Source: Gammaproteobacteria bacterium (GTDB lineage: Bacteria > Pseudomonadota > Gammaproteobacteria > Ga0077536). From it: DNA of 35,648 nucleotides. Below, in pieces: positions 1-7,106 of this stretch. The DNA is taken from positions 1-35,648 of the forward strand of contig JAURMM010000249.1 in NCBI GenBank assembly GCA_030830685.1. The letters are read 5' to 3'. Position 1 is the stretch's first letter. Each line of letters opens with the position of its first letter. The notes beneath the pieces were generated by a model. It had not been told where the DNA came from, did no database searches, and worked only from the letters and a program-made list of their open reading frames with translations. Made by a program: the position numbers and the translations under genes.

Positions 1-932
1 GGGAATCCCACGATGAAATCGGACGAAATGGAGATCCCCGGCCGAATCTGTCGCAATCGCCGGATTCTGGAGAGATACTCAAGCGCCGTGTGCCCGCGTT
101 TCATGGCGGCCAGGATGCGATCCGAACCACTCTGTACCGGCAGATGGACCTGGCTGACCAGCTTGGGTTCGAGCGCGTAGACTTCGATCAGGCGGTCCGT
201 GAATTCCACCGGGTGAGAAGTGGTGTAGCGAATGCGCTCGATACCTTCGATAGCCGCAACGTAGCGGATGAGGGCCGCCAAATCCACGACCCGGCCATCA
301 TGCATGGTCCCGCGATAAGCGTTCACGTTCTGTCCGAGCAGCGTGATCTCGCATACGCCTTGGCGTGACAGCTGGTGGATTTCCGCGATGACATCATCAA
401 AGGGACGGCTGAATTCCTCGCCGCGCGTGTACGGCACCACACAGAAGGTGCAGTACTTGCTGCAGCCCTCCATGATCGACACAAACGCCGTTGGGCCATC
501 CGCCCGCGGTTCCGGTAGGCGATCAAATTTTTCTATCTCGGGGAAGCTGATGTCGATGACCCGCGGACACCCGTCCTCAGCCCGGGTGAAGAGCTCGGGC
601 AAGCGGTGGAGCGTCTGGGGACCGAACACCAGATCCACATACGGCGCCCGGGAGAAGATCTGTTCACCTTCCTGACTGGCGACACACCCGCCCACGCCGA
701 TGCGCACACCGGGTTTGGCGAGCTTCAGTTCACGCCACCGCCCCAGCTCCGAGAAAAGTTTTTCCGAGGCTTTTTCGCGCACTGAGCAGGTATTCATGAG
801 CAGCAGGTCGGCCTCTTCCGGTGAAGCGGCCACTTCCATGCCATGAGTCTTGCCGAGTAGATCCGCCATCTTCTGCGAGTCGTACTCGTTCATCTGACAG
901 CCGAAAGTCTTGATGTATACGCGCTTGGACAT
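1..932 (-). CDS. miaB: tRNA-2-methylthio-N6-isopentenyladenosine synthase MiaB (3' part outside window)
   Basis: Radical-SAM methylthiotransferase that adds the 2-methylthio group to i6A37 of tRNAs reading UNN codons. I translated it by hand because it runs off the window edge; about 310 codons are present against roughly 450-475 in the family. The N-terminal UPF0004 domain carries the auxiliary-cluster cysteines C12 ([11 protein letters not shown]), C49 (NTCSVREKA) and C83 (GGCVAS). The radical-SAM triad follows as CSKYCTFC at residues 157-164, with VVPYTRGEE after it. The visible end reads SSDFIVGFP, a family hallmark, so the TRAM domain lies outside. ATG 932 is preceded by CAGGA. It is the first gene visible of a leftward unit, and the window does not show what follows it. 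Confidence 0.96.
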   Translation of the reverse strand, partial: MSKRVYIKTFGCQMNEYDSQKMADLLGKTHGMEVAASPEEADLLLMNTCSVREKASEKLFSELGRWRELKLAKPGVRIGVGGCVASQEGEQIFSRAPYVDLVFGPQTLHRLPELFTRAEDGCPRVIDISFPEIEKFDRLPEPRADGPTAFVSIMEGCSKYCTFCVVPYTRGEEFSRPFDDVIAEIHQLSRQGVCEITLLGQNVNAYRGTMHDGRVVDLAALIRYVAAIEGIERIRYTTSHPVEFTDRLIEVYALEPKLVSQVHLPVQSGSDRILAAMKRGHTALEYLSRIRRLRQIRPGISISSDFIVGF

Positions 933-960
933 GGGGTCCTGAAAATTTGACGTGGAACCT

Positions 961-989
961 ACCCTACACACGGGCCATGAAAATGCCAA
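961..989 (-). promoter_or_regulatory. candidate sigma70 promoter for miaB
   Basis: On the minus strand TTGGCA (984-989) is followed after exactly 17 bp by TAGGGT (961-966). The -35 is a good match and the -10 a poor one. Transcription would start near 954 and give a leader of about 20 nt before the miaB ATG. This is pattern matching only. Confidence 0.3.
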
Positions 990-1030
990 GAAACCACCCT
1001 CGAGGCGCGCGCGCCGGATGTCGTGGCCAC

Positions 1031-1774
1031 TCAGGCCGGCGGCTCGACGGTAAACTCGGCGCCCGCAGCGGAGAGCATATCGGTTATGGCCCTCATGGCG
1101 GCCGCGACTGCCGCTGGCGCGGTGCCCCTGGTTACCAGCGAAGTTCCCAGACGATCATCGCGCACGAAGGGGTAACTGCCGATGTCCACAGTGGGATGAG
1201 CGTCCTGGATAGCCGAAAGGGGGCTGGCAATTTCGCTCTCGCGCAGCCAAACGGTGACACTCAGGCTAGCAATGGGCGCGCCCCGAGGCAGTTGCGATAT
1301 CACGTCCTCGAGCATGGCCTCGAGGATACGCGGCACCCCGGGGAGCACGAAGACGTTCTCGACCCGGAAGCCGGGCGCGGCGCTCACGGGATTGTCGATG
1401 AGCGTGGCGCCAGCAACGACCTGCGCCATCCTGAGTCGTGCCTCATTGATCGCCTCGGGGCCGTAGTGCTCCACAAGTCGGCGCACGGCCTCGGGATCTT
1501 CTGCCACCCTGCGGCCGAAAGCAGCGGCCACGCATTCCGTGGTGATGTCATCGTGCGTAGGACCGATGCCCCCGGTCGTGAACACGAAATCGTAGCTTGC
1601 GCGCAGTGCGTTCACCCCTGCGACGATCGCTTCGAAGCGATCGGCCACCACGCGTGTTTCCAGCAGCCGCACCCCGCGGTCGCCCAGCGCCTTGGCCAAC
1701 AGCTGCAGATTGGCATCCCGTGTGCGCCCGGAGAGGATCTCGTTGCCGATGATGAGGATGGCCGCGGTTTTCAT
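1031..1774 (-). CDS. CinA N-terminal-like (MoCo-binding domain) protein
   Basis: 247-residue single-domain protein of the MoeA/MogA-like fold found at the N-terminus of CinA (COG1058 type). The start [17 protein letters not shown] and the central [18 protein letters not shown] are the diagnostic motifs, and [15 protein letters not shown] follows near residue 145. The C-terminal amidohydrolase (PncC) domain of full CinA is absent, so this is the stand-alone form common in Proteobacteria. It probably acts as a nucleotide or pyrophosphate-bond hydrolase, as ADP-ribose or FAD pyrophosphatase activity is known in the wider family; the substrate here cannot be read from sequence. Only one base separates its ATG from the panC stop, so it is likely cotranscribed and coupled with panC. 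Confidence 0.85.
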   Translation of the reverse strand: MKTAAILIIGNEILSGRTRDANLQLLAKALGDRGVRLLETRVVADRFEAIVAGVNALRASYDFVFTTGGIGPTHDDITTECVAAAFGRRVAEDPEAVRRLVEHYGPEAINEARLRMAQVVAGATLIDNPVSAAPGFRVENVFVLPGVPRILEAMLEDVISQLPRGAPIASLSVTVWLRESEIASPLSAIQDAHPTVDIGSYPFVRDDRLGTSLVTRGTAPAAVAAAMRAITDMLSAAGAEFTVEPPA

Positions 1775-1775
1775 G

Positions 1776-2645
1776 TCAGCCTTGCGACAGGGGCGTGGGG
1801 AGTTCCACCCGCAGGTTGTCGATCAATCGCGCCGACCCCAGCCACGCTGCGGCAAGGATCTGCAGGCTGCGGTCGCCGGCCCGCGGTAGATCCAGATCCT
1901 CCGCGCGCCGCACGCTGAAGTATTCCGGCCTGAAACCCGCGGCGGCAAGCTCAGCCATGGCTGCAGTCTCGATCGCGGTGAGCGAATGCTTACCGCTCGC
2001 AAGTTTCTCCGCAGCTGTCTGCAGCAGCGCATGGATGCGCGGCGCACGCGAACGTTCTTCTGCATTCAGGTAACTGTTGCGTGAGCTCATCGCGAGTCCG
2101 TCGGCTTCCCGCACAATGGGCATGCCGAGAATCTCCACAGGCATGAGCAGGTCGCGCGTCATGCGCTTGATTACCAACACTTGCTGGTAGTCCTTTTCCC
2201 CGAACAGCGCCACATCAGGTTGTACATTGATGAAGAGCTTGCTCACCACCGTCGCCACCCCGGAGAAATGCCCCGGCCGATACTGACCGCACAGGAGTGC
2301 GGACAGCACAGGCACGGTCACGCGCGTATCCTCTTCGATCCCACCCGGATAGAGCTGGTCCAGATTCGGCGCGAAAAGCAGGTCGAGACCGGCTGCCGAC
2401 AGCTTCTGCTGATCGGCCTCCAAGGTGCTCGGATAGCGCGCATAGTCTTCACCCTTTCCGAACTGGATCGGGTTGACGAAGATGCTGACCACGGTGCGAT
2501 CAGCGAGCGCGCGTGCTCGCTCCAGCAGGGAGATGTGGCCCGCGTGCAGATTGCCCATGGTTGGCACCAGTGCGATACGCGCACCTTCACGTCGCCAGCC
2601 CTGGATGCGGCGGCGCAGATCTTCAAGCGAAAAGACGGTTTCCAT
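1776..2645 (-). CDS. panC: Pantothenate synthetase PanC
   Basis: ATP-dependent ligase joining pantoate and beta-alanine to make pantothenate, the last step before coenzyme A synthesis. 289 residues, normal for the family. It shows the nucleotidyltransferase HxGH-type signature PTMGNLHAGH (H34, H37), FVNPIQFGKGEDYARYP, the GEKDYQQ segment and the SSRNSYL loop that closes over the active site. The usual partner panB (ketopantoate hydroxymethyltransferase), which in many gammaproteobacteria lies between folK/kinase and panC, is not here: the next gene upstream is the deoxynucleoside kinase, 42 bp away. No strong Shine-Dalgarno is visible before ATG 2645, but the N-terminus METVFSLEDL fits the family. 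Confidence 0.96.
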   Translation of the reverse strand: METVFSLEDLRRRIQGWRREGARIALVPTMGNLHAGHISLLERARALADRTVVSIFVNPIQFGKGEDYARYPSTLEADQQKLSAAGLDLLFAPNLDQLYPGGIEEDTRVTVPVLSALLCGQYRPGHFSGVATVVSKLFINVQPDVALFGEKDYQQVLVIKRMTRDLLMPVEILGMPIVREADGLAMSSRNSYLNAEERSRAPRIHALLQTAAEKLASGKHSLTAIETAAMAELAAAGFRPEYFSVRRAEDLDLPRAGDRSLQILAAAWLGSARLIDNLRVELPTPLSQG

Positions 2646-2687
2646 GGGAAAAATTCGCTACGCGGGGCCGCGGAGTGTAATCCAACT

Positions 2688-3374
2688 CTAAACAGCGAGG
2701 CGAGCGGGATCCGGCGGACTGGTCGATGGAAAGAGCCCTTCCTCCCCGGGTTCCAGCAACTGTCGGCCCGTTACTCCCGTTTCCAGAGCCCGGATCAGTG
2801 CGTTGAAGTGTCGGGTATCGTGCAGCAGGTCCACCCGGTCGGTTTCCACCAGCAGCACGGGCGCGGCTTGGTAGTCCCGAAACAGCCGATCGTAGGCGGC
2901 CTGCAGACTGCCCAGATATTCGGGAAGAATCTGCTGCTCGCAGGCGATTCCGCGCCGTGCGATACGCGCTTTCAGTACGCGAATGGGTGCGACCAGATAG
3001 ATGACCACGTCAGGCGTGGGCACCCGCGGCGCGAAGCGCGCGAAGATTTCCTCATAGAGCCGGAATTCCTCTGTGTTGAGTGAGATTTCGGCAAAGATTC
3101 GGTCTTTTTCGAACATGAAATCCGCGACCAGCCCCGGTGAGAACAGGTCGCGTTGCGCCAACGCCTGTAATTGCTGTGTACGCTGACACAGAAAGTGCAG
3201 TTGTGTGGCAAGTGCATGTCGGGCAGGGTCGCGGTAGTAGTCGGGCAGAAAGGGATTTTCGTCGGCGCCCTCCAGCAGGGTCTCCCAGCCGAAATAATCG
3301 GCGAGACGTCGGGTCAGGCTGGTCTTGCCGACCCCGATGGGACCTTCCACCGCAATATGCCTGAGCAGGGGCAT
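2688..3374 (-). CDS. Deoxynucleoside kinase family protein
   Basis: 228-residue P-loop kinase of the deoxyadenosine/deoxyguanosine kinase (dNK) family, predicted to phosphorylate deoxynucleosides or a related small molecule with ATP. The Walker A GPIGVGKTS is at residues 11-19, the FMFEKDRIFAEISL segment corresponds to the family's DRY/DRS region, and the LID-type arginines occur around LKARIARRG. Its position between folK (4 bp upstream) and panC matches a widespread gammaproteobacterial arrangement in which this kinase travels with folate and pantothenate genes. The real substrate there has not been settled as far as I know. The C-terminal 30 residues (LEPGEEGLFP onward) look like a variable tail. 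Confidence 0.85.
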   Translation of the reverse strand: MPLLRHIAVEGPIGVGKTSLTRRLADYFGWETLLEGADENPFLPDYYRDPARHALATQLHFLCQRTQQLQALAQRDLFSPGLVADFMFEKDRIFAEISLNTEEFRLYEEIFARFAPRVPTPDVVIYLVAPIRVLKARIARRGIACEQQILPEYLGSLQAAYDRLFRDYQAAPVLLVETDRVDLLHDTRHFNALIRALETGVTGRQLLEPGEEGLFPSTSPPDPARLAV

Positions 3375-3378
3375 GTGC

Positions 3379-3909
3379 TCAGGTGCTGCTCGCGTGCTGG
3401 GTGAGCCTGACGATGCCGGCCTCGTTCATGCGCTCCTGCAGTCTCGCGGGTGTCGGCAGGCCCGGGATTTCAAGTTCGGGTGCTATTTCGGCCAAGGGAA
3501 ACACCACGAACGCCCGCAGGGCGAGACCGGGGTGAGGCACGATCAGACGGGCATCCGAGATACACGCGGAGCCGAAGGTCAGGAGGTCCAGATCGAGCGT
3601 GCGCGGCCCCCAGCGACGCCCGCGCACCCGATGGTGAGCCCGTTCCACGCCTTGCAAGGCATCGAGCAGCGCATGCGGGCTCAGTCTTGTCTCAAGCAGC
3701 GCTACGGCGTTGATGTAGTCGGGCTGATCCTGGGGACCCAGAGGTGGGTTGCGATAGAGCGAGGAGGCGGCAACCAACCGGGACTCGGGCAGGGATTCGA
3801 GTGCTCGCAGCGCGGACCGGGCTTGCGCCTCGGGGTCATCGAGATTGCTCCCGATGCCAACGGCGGCAAGCACGCTTTCCGCCGTCACCGGATCAAGCGC
3901 CGGCATCAT
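3379..3909 (-). CDS. folK: 2-amino-4-hydroxy-6-hydroxymethyldihydropteridine pyrophosphokinase FolK
   Basis: HPPK transfers pyrophosphate from ATP to 6-hydroxymethyl-dihydropterin in folate synthesis. The signature RRWGPRTLDLDLL lies near residues 98-110, and VPHPGLALRAFVVFPLAEIAPEL is the usual C-terminal block. An upstream start at 3972 would add a Gly/Ala/Arg-rich stretch that is only the other reading of the pcnB 3' end. I therefore place the start at the ATG-ATG pair (3909 or 3906), giving about 176 residues and an overlap of 17 bp or less with pcnB. This overlap suggests translational coupling to the poly(A) polymerase gene, a well-known pcnB-folK pairing. Confidence 0.94.
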   Translation of the reverse strand: MMPALDPVTAESVLAAVGIGSNLDDPEAQARSALRALESLPESRLVAASSLYRNPPLGPQDQPDYINAVALLETRLSPHALLDALQGVERAHHRVRGRRWGPRTLDLDLLTFGSACISDARLIVPHPGLALRAFVVFPLAEIAPELEIPGLPTPARLQERMNEAGIVRLTQHASST

Positions 3910-5254
3910 CCGCGCTGCGGCGCGAACGCCCACTGCGCCGCCGCCGCCGTTTCGGGCGACGTGCTTCACCACCTTGAGGAGTGCCGGATTCCATCAGCTG
4001 TGCGCGCCCAGCCTCGTCCGACTCCAGAAAGTGAGTCCACCAGTCCGCAGCTTCCTGCACGGGCTCTCCCGCAGCGGCGCGCAACAGCAGGAAATCGTAG
4101 GCAGCGCGGAAGCGTGGATGTTCCACCAGACGTGGCGCGCGCTTTGACGTGTGTCGCATGAGGCGGGGCTGCAAGGCCCAGATCTCGCGCGTGATGCTCG
4201 TGAACCGGCGCGGCATTGCGATGCGTGCCACTTGCTTGGAGATCACCGTATCGGCCGCGAACTGCACGGCCTCGATGGGGCTCAAGCCATTGGCCAGATT
4301 GGTCTGGGTTTCGTCCTCCACACTCTGCCAGAGCAGCGCGGCGAACAGGAAAGCCGGTGTGACAGGCTTGCCTTCGGCGATGCGCAGATCGGTATTATCG
4401 AGCGCGGCGGTGAGCAGGCGATTGACGAACTCGCCTTCATTGCCATCGAGCGCCTTGTCGGTGAGTGGGCACAGGCAGTGGAAGAGGCCATGCCTGCGCA
4501 ACATCTCGAAGCTTGCCCGCCCACAACCGCCGTGAAAGAGCTTGAGCATCTCATCGAACAGGCGCGCGGGAGCGATATCTTCCAGCAGATTGCGCAGACG
4601 TGCGATGGGCTCGAGGGTGGCGGGCTCGATCTCGAAATCGAGCTTGGTTGCAAACCGCGCAGCCCGCAGCATGCGCACCGGATCCTCGCGGTAACGTGTT
4701 TCCGGGTCACCCAGCAGACGCAATCGTCTGGCGCGGATGTCCTCCACACCACCTGTGTAGTCGACGATCGAGAAATCCGCGATGTCGTAATAGAGGGAGT
4801 TGACCGTGAAGTCGCGCCGCCAGACATCGTCATCGAGTGACCCATAGACGTTGTCGCGCAGGATGCGGCCTTCGTCAGTCATGGCCGCGCCATCCGCCTC
4901 CCCGTCGTGGGCTGCGCGAAAGGTGGCTACTTCGATAATCTCGCCACCGAACTGGACATGAGCCAGGCGGAACCGGCGACCGATGAGGCGGCAGTTGCGA
5001 AAGAGCTCGCGCACCTGTTCCGGCAGCGCGTCGGTCGCCACATCAAAATCCTTGGGTTGGCGACCCAGCAGCAGGTCGCGCACGCTCCCGCCCACCAGCA
5101 GGGCGCGGAAGCCGGCCTTGTTCAGGCGATAGAGCACCTTGAGTGCATTTTCGGAAATCTGCTTGCGGGAGATCGGGTGTTCGGCGCGCGCATAGATGCG
5201 CGGGCGGGGATGAAGTGGGATGACTTCACCGCGGGGGGTCTGCTGGGGGTCCAA
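3893..5254 (-). CDS. pcnB: Poly(A) polymerase I PcnB, TTG start
   Basis: Adds 3' poly(A) tails that mark RNAs for decay. 453 residues. The class-II nucleotidyltransferase head has LLVGGSVRDLLLG (residues 52-64) and the metal-binding DFDVATD (D69, D71). The RNA-binding domain begins around EDPVRMLRAARFATKL, and the last 25 residues are very basic (RRPKRRRRRSGRSRR), typical of PcnB and separating it from the CCA-adding enzyme. There is no ATG or GTG in frame near the N-terminus: the only usable start is TTG at 5254, five bases after a good AGGAG. In E. coli pcnB also begins at an inefficient codon (AUU), so weak initiation may be a conserved way of limiting the enzyme. It is divergent from tRNA-Glu. 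Confidence 0.96.
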   Translation of the reverse strand: MDPQQTPRGEVIPLHPRPRIYARAEHPISRKQISENALKVLYRLNKAGFRALLVGGSVRDLLLGRQPKDFDVATDALPEQVRELFRNCRLIGRRFRLAHVQFGGEIIEVATFRAAHDGEADGAAMTDEGRILRDNVYGSLDDDVWRRDFTVNSLYYDIADFSIVDYTGGVEDIRARRLRLLGDPETRYREDPVRMLRAARFATKLDFEIEPATLEPIARLRNLLEDIAPARLFDEMLKLFHGGCGRASFEMLRRHGLFHCLCPLTDKALDGNEGEFVNRLLTAALDNTDLRIAEGKPVTPAFLFAALLWQSVEDETQTNLANGLSPIEAVQFAADTVISKQVARIAMPRRFTSITREIWALQPRLMRHTSKRAPRLVEHPRFRAAYDFLLLRAAAGEPVQEAADWWTHFLESDEAGRAQLMESGTPQGGEARRPKRRRRRSGRSRRSADDAGA

Positions 5255-5321
5255 TGAGGCTCCTGAATAATGCTCTGTCTCGGGGACGTCTGGGCCATGG
5301 TGCCGGCCCGACCGTGATGCC

Positions 5322-5327
5322 TATAAT
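5322..5327 (+). promoter_or_regulatory. -10 element of the tRNA-Glu promoter
   Basis: A perfect TATAAT sits 15 bp before the mature tRNA 5' end, followed by a G+C-rich discriminator (CGCCCTC), as in stringently controlled stable-RNA promoters. No convincing -35 hexamer is seen 16-18 bp upstream; the best is a GGTGCC-like sequence near 5299. The expected leader is about 8 nt. Confidence 0.6.
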
Positions 5328-5342
5328 ACACGCCCTCGTCAC

Positions 5343-5418
5343 GCTCCCTTCGTCTAGTGGCCCAGGACGTCGCCCTCTCACGGCGAAAACAGGGGTTCGA
5401 GTCCCCTAGGGAGCGCCA
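5343..5418 (+). tRNA. tRNA-Glu (anticodon CTC)
   Basis: 76 nt including encoded CCA. Acceptor arms GCTCCCT (5343-5349) and AGGGAGC (5408-5414) pair perfectly, with discriminator G5415 and CCA 5416-5418. The anticodon arm has stem TCGCC/GGCGA and loop CTCTCAC, giving anticodon CTC (reads GAG). The T arm is AGGGGTTCGAGTCCCCT. The sequence is close to E. coli tRNA-Glu, which has TTC; the CTC isoacceptor is additional in organisms of high G+C content. Confidence 0.97.
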
Positions 5419-5475
5419 ATTTCAACCCCCGCAGGTCGCCAAGTGTTCCGCCCAGGCAACCGGGCGGGCCAATTC

Positions 5476-5499
5476 GGGCATGGGCCGGGCGTCATGCCC
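5476..5499 (+). promoter_or_regulatory. Hairpin in the SDR leader, next to its ribosome binding site
   Basis: GGGCATG (5476-5482) pairs perfectly with CATGCCC (5493-5499) around a 10-nt loop. A second stem, CCGCCC/GGGCGG (5448-5453/5462-5467), precedes it. Neither is followed by a T run, so these are not ordinary intrinsic terminators. The 3' arm ends 2 nt before the GGGAG of the SDR gene, so folding could influence translation or tRNA 3' processing. The function is inferred, not shown. Confidence 0.35.
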
Positions 5500-5515
5500 C
5501 CGGGAGATTCCAGCC

Positions 5516-6298
5516 ATGGCCAGCAATCTGTTCGACCTCACAGGCAAAGTTGCCCTCATCACAGGCTCCAGCAAAGGGATCGGCAAGGCGATTGCAATAG
5601 CCATGGCGCGTCAAGGCGCGAAGGTCGTCATTTCCAGTCGCAAAGCCGAGGTCTGCGCCGAGGTCGCCCGCGCCATCAATGACGAAATGCCGCAAGGACC
5701 CGGCGGTGCGGTGTCCATTCCCGCCAACATCGGAACCCGTGAGGCCATCACTTCACTGGTGGCCGAAACGCGTGCGCGCCTCGGACATATCGACATCCTC
5801 GTCTGCAATGCCGCGGTGAATCCCTTCTACGGCAGCATGAGCGAGCTGCCTGATGCGGCCTTCGAGAAGATCCTCAAGGTCAACATCATGTGCAATCACT
5901 GGCTGGCCCAGGAGGTTCTGCCGGAAATGAAGGCGCGGCGGGATGGCGCAATCATCGTCGTGTCTTCCATCGGGGGAATCAAAGGCCACGAACAGTTGGG
6001 CGCGTACTGCATCTCCAAGGCGGCGGATCTGCAGCTGGTGCGCAACCTGGCGTGCGAGCACGGGCCGGATAACATCCGCGTGAATGCGATTTCACCGGGA
6101 CTCATCCGCACGGATTTTGCGCGCGCACTGTGGGAAGACCCGGAGAATCTCGCGCGCCGGACCGCCCACGATCCCTTGCGCCGCATCGGCGAGCCGGAAG
6201 AAATCGCCGGGATCGCCGTCTACCTGGCTGCAAAGTCCGGCAGCTTCACTACCGGACAGAATTTCGTGATTGACGGGGGTAGTACGATCTCGGCGTGA
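5516..6298 (+). CDS. SDR-family NAD(P)-dependent oxidoreductase
   Basis: Classical short-chain dehydrogenase/reductase of 260 residues. It has the cofactor motif TGSSKGIG (16-23), NAA (98-100), KVN (121-123), the catalytic serine in VVSSIGG (about 150), and YCISK with Y164 and K168. The C-terminal PGLIRTDFA and GQNFVIDGGSTISA are standard. ATG 5516 is chosen because GGGAG lies 9 nt upstream and the Rossmann fold starts at once; the open frame extends upstream into the tRNA gene, which is spurious. The substrate is unknown. The nearest catabolic partners in the window are the thiolase and acyl-CoA dehydrogenase at 33-35.5 kb, too distant to argue for a joint pathway. It may be cotranscribed with the tRNA. 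Confidence 0.92.
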   Translation: MASNLFDLTGKVALITGSSKGIGKAIAIAMARQGAKVVISSRKAEVCAEVARAINDEMPQGPGGAVSIPANIGTREAITSLVAETRARLGHIDILVCNAAVNPFYGSMSELPDAAFEKILKVNIMCNHWLAQEVLPEMKARRDGAIIVVSSIGGIKGHEQLGAYCISKAADLQLVRNLACEHGPDNIRVNAISPGLIRTDFARALWEDPENLARRTAHDPLRRIGEPEEIAGIAVYLAAKSGSFTTGQNFVIDGGSTISA

Positions 6299-6316
6299 GC
6301 CTCGCGCCGCGTCAGT

Positions 6317-7033
6317 TCAGGGCGCCCCATCCAGCTGAATCGTCCCGGTGACCGTGACGGTCATGGCCTGCTCGCCGGCTTCCATCTGCGCGGGTGCACG
6401 GGTGGCTGCCATCGCACCTTCTGCCATGGCAGTCATGCGCGGATAGTGCACAGGGCCCGGCATGCCGCCAGTCCCACCCACGTCCAGTTGCACGATGCGA
6501 TATCCGGGGCGGCCCAGATCCTTGGCGATGCGCGCGGCGCGTGTCTGGAATCTGGCCAAGGCTTCGCTGGTGAGGCCTGCTTCCACCGTTTCACGCCTTG
6601 CCCGTGACACACCAAAACCCACGGATTCCACGGCCAGTTTCGTTTGCAGCCTGGACATCAGTTCACCCAGTGTCGCGGCGTCGGCACTCTCCAGACGCAG
6701 ACTCTGGCGTGCCCGCCACCCGCTGATCACGGTCGAATCCTGGCCGTACACCGGATAGGTGCTGTACTGCTGGGTCTGCAGCTTGAGGCCCTTCACGGCC
6801 TTGGCCTCGGCCAGCGCCCAGGCCATGGTCGCGTTGATTTCCGCGGCCACCTTGGGCTGGTTCTGTCCTTGCCGCTCGACATAGAGCACGGCAATGGTGA
6901 GATCGTTGGCGATGTCATCAGTCGCGCTCACCGCGAGATTCACACGGTCAAGCATGGGGTGTCCGCGATGTTCCCGGGCACTCGACACCGTGGTGAAAAT
7001 CGTGAGGCTCAACAGCAACAAGAGATTTTTCAT
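6317..7033 (-). CDS. Exported SIMPL (DUF541) domain protein
   Basis: 238-residue protein with a signal peptide (MKNLLLLLSLTIFTTVSSA). The mature part is the SIMPL/DUF541 fold, seen in the alternating INATMAWALAEAKAVKGLKLQT, STYPVYG and GWRARQSLRLES blocks and the C-terminal VTVTGTIQLDG. E. coli YggE and human SIMPL belong to the same family. The periplasmic function is unclear; YggE-type proteins have been linked to oxidative stress. The start at 7033 is chosen over an upstream frame because GGAGAG precedes it by 7 nt and it gives a clean signal peptide; the upstream extension only overlaps dnaE2. It is convergent with the SDR gene, 18 bp apart. Confidence 0.88.
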   Translation of the reverse strand: MKNLLLLLSLTIFTTVSSAREHRGHPMLDRVNLAVSATDDIANDLTIAVLYVERQGQNQPKVAAEINATMAWALAEAKAVKGLKLQTQQYSTYPVYGQDSTVISGWRARQSLRLESADAATLGELMSRLQTKLAVESVGFGVSRARRETVEAGLTSEALARFQTRAARIAKDLGRPGYRIVQLDVGGTGGMPGPVHYPRMTAMAEGAMAATRAPAQMEAGEQAMTVTVTGTIQLDGAP

Positions 7034-7106
7034 GGCAAGGCTCTCCACAGGTGATGCCCCGGAGTATACGCAAGGCGGGCCCCGCAGGCGGTTTCCCGCT
7101 GCACGC

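Noticed and set aside
947..1918. Plus-strand frame of about 323 codons over the CinA-like gene
   Set aside because: Low-complexity Arg/Gly/His composition, antisense to a clearly conserved protein.
5357..5515. Upstream extension of the SDR reading frame into the tRNA gene
   Set aside because: It would translate the tRNA sequence; the ATG at 5516 has a Shine-Dalgarno and starts the Rossmann fold.
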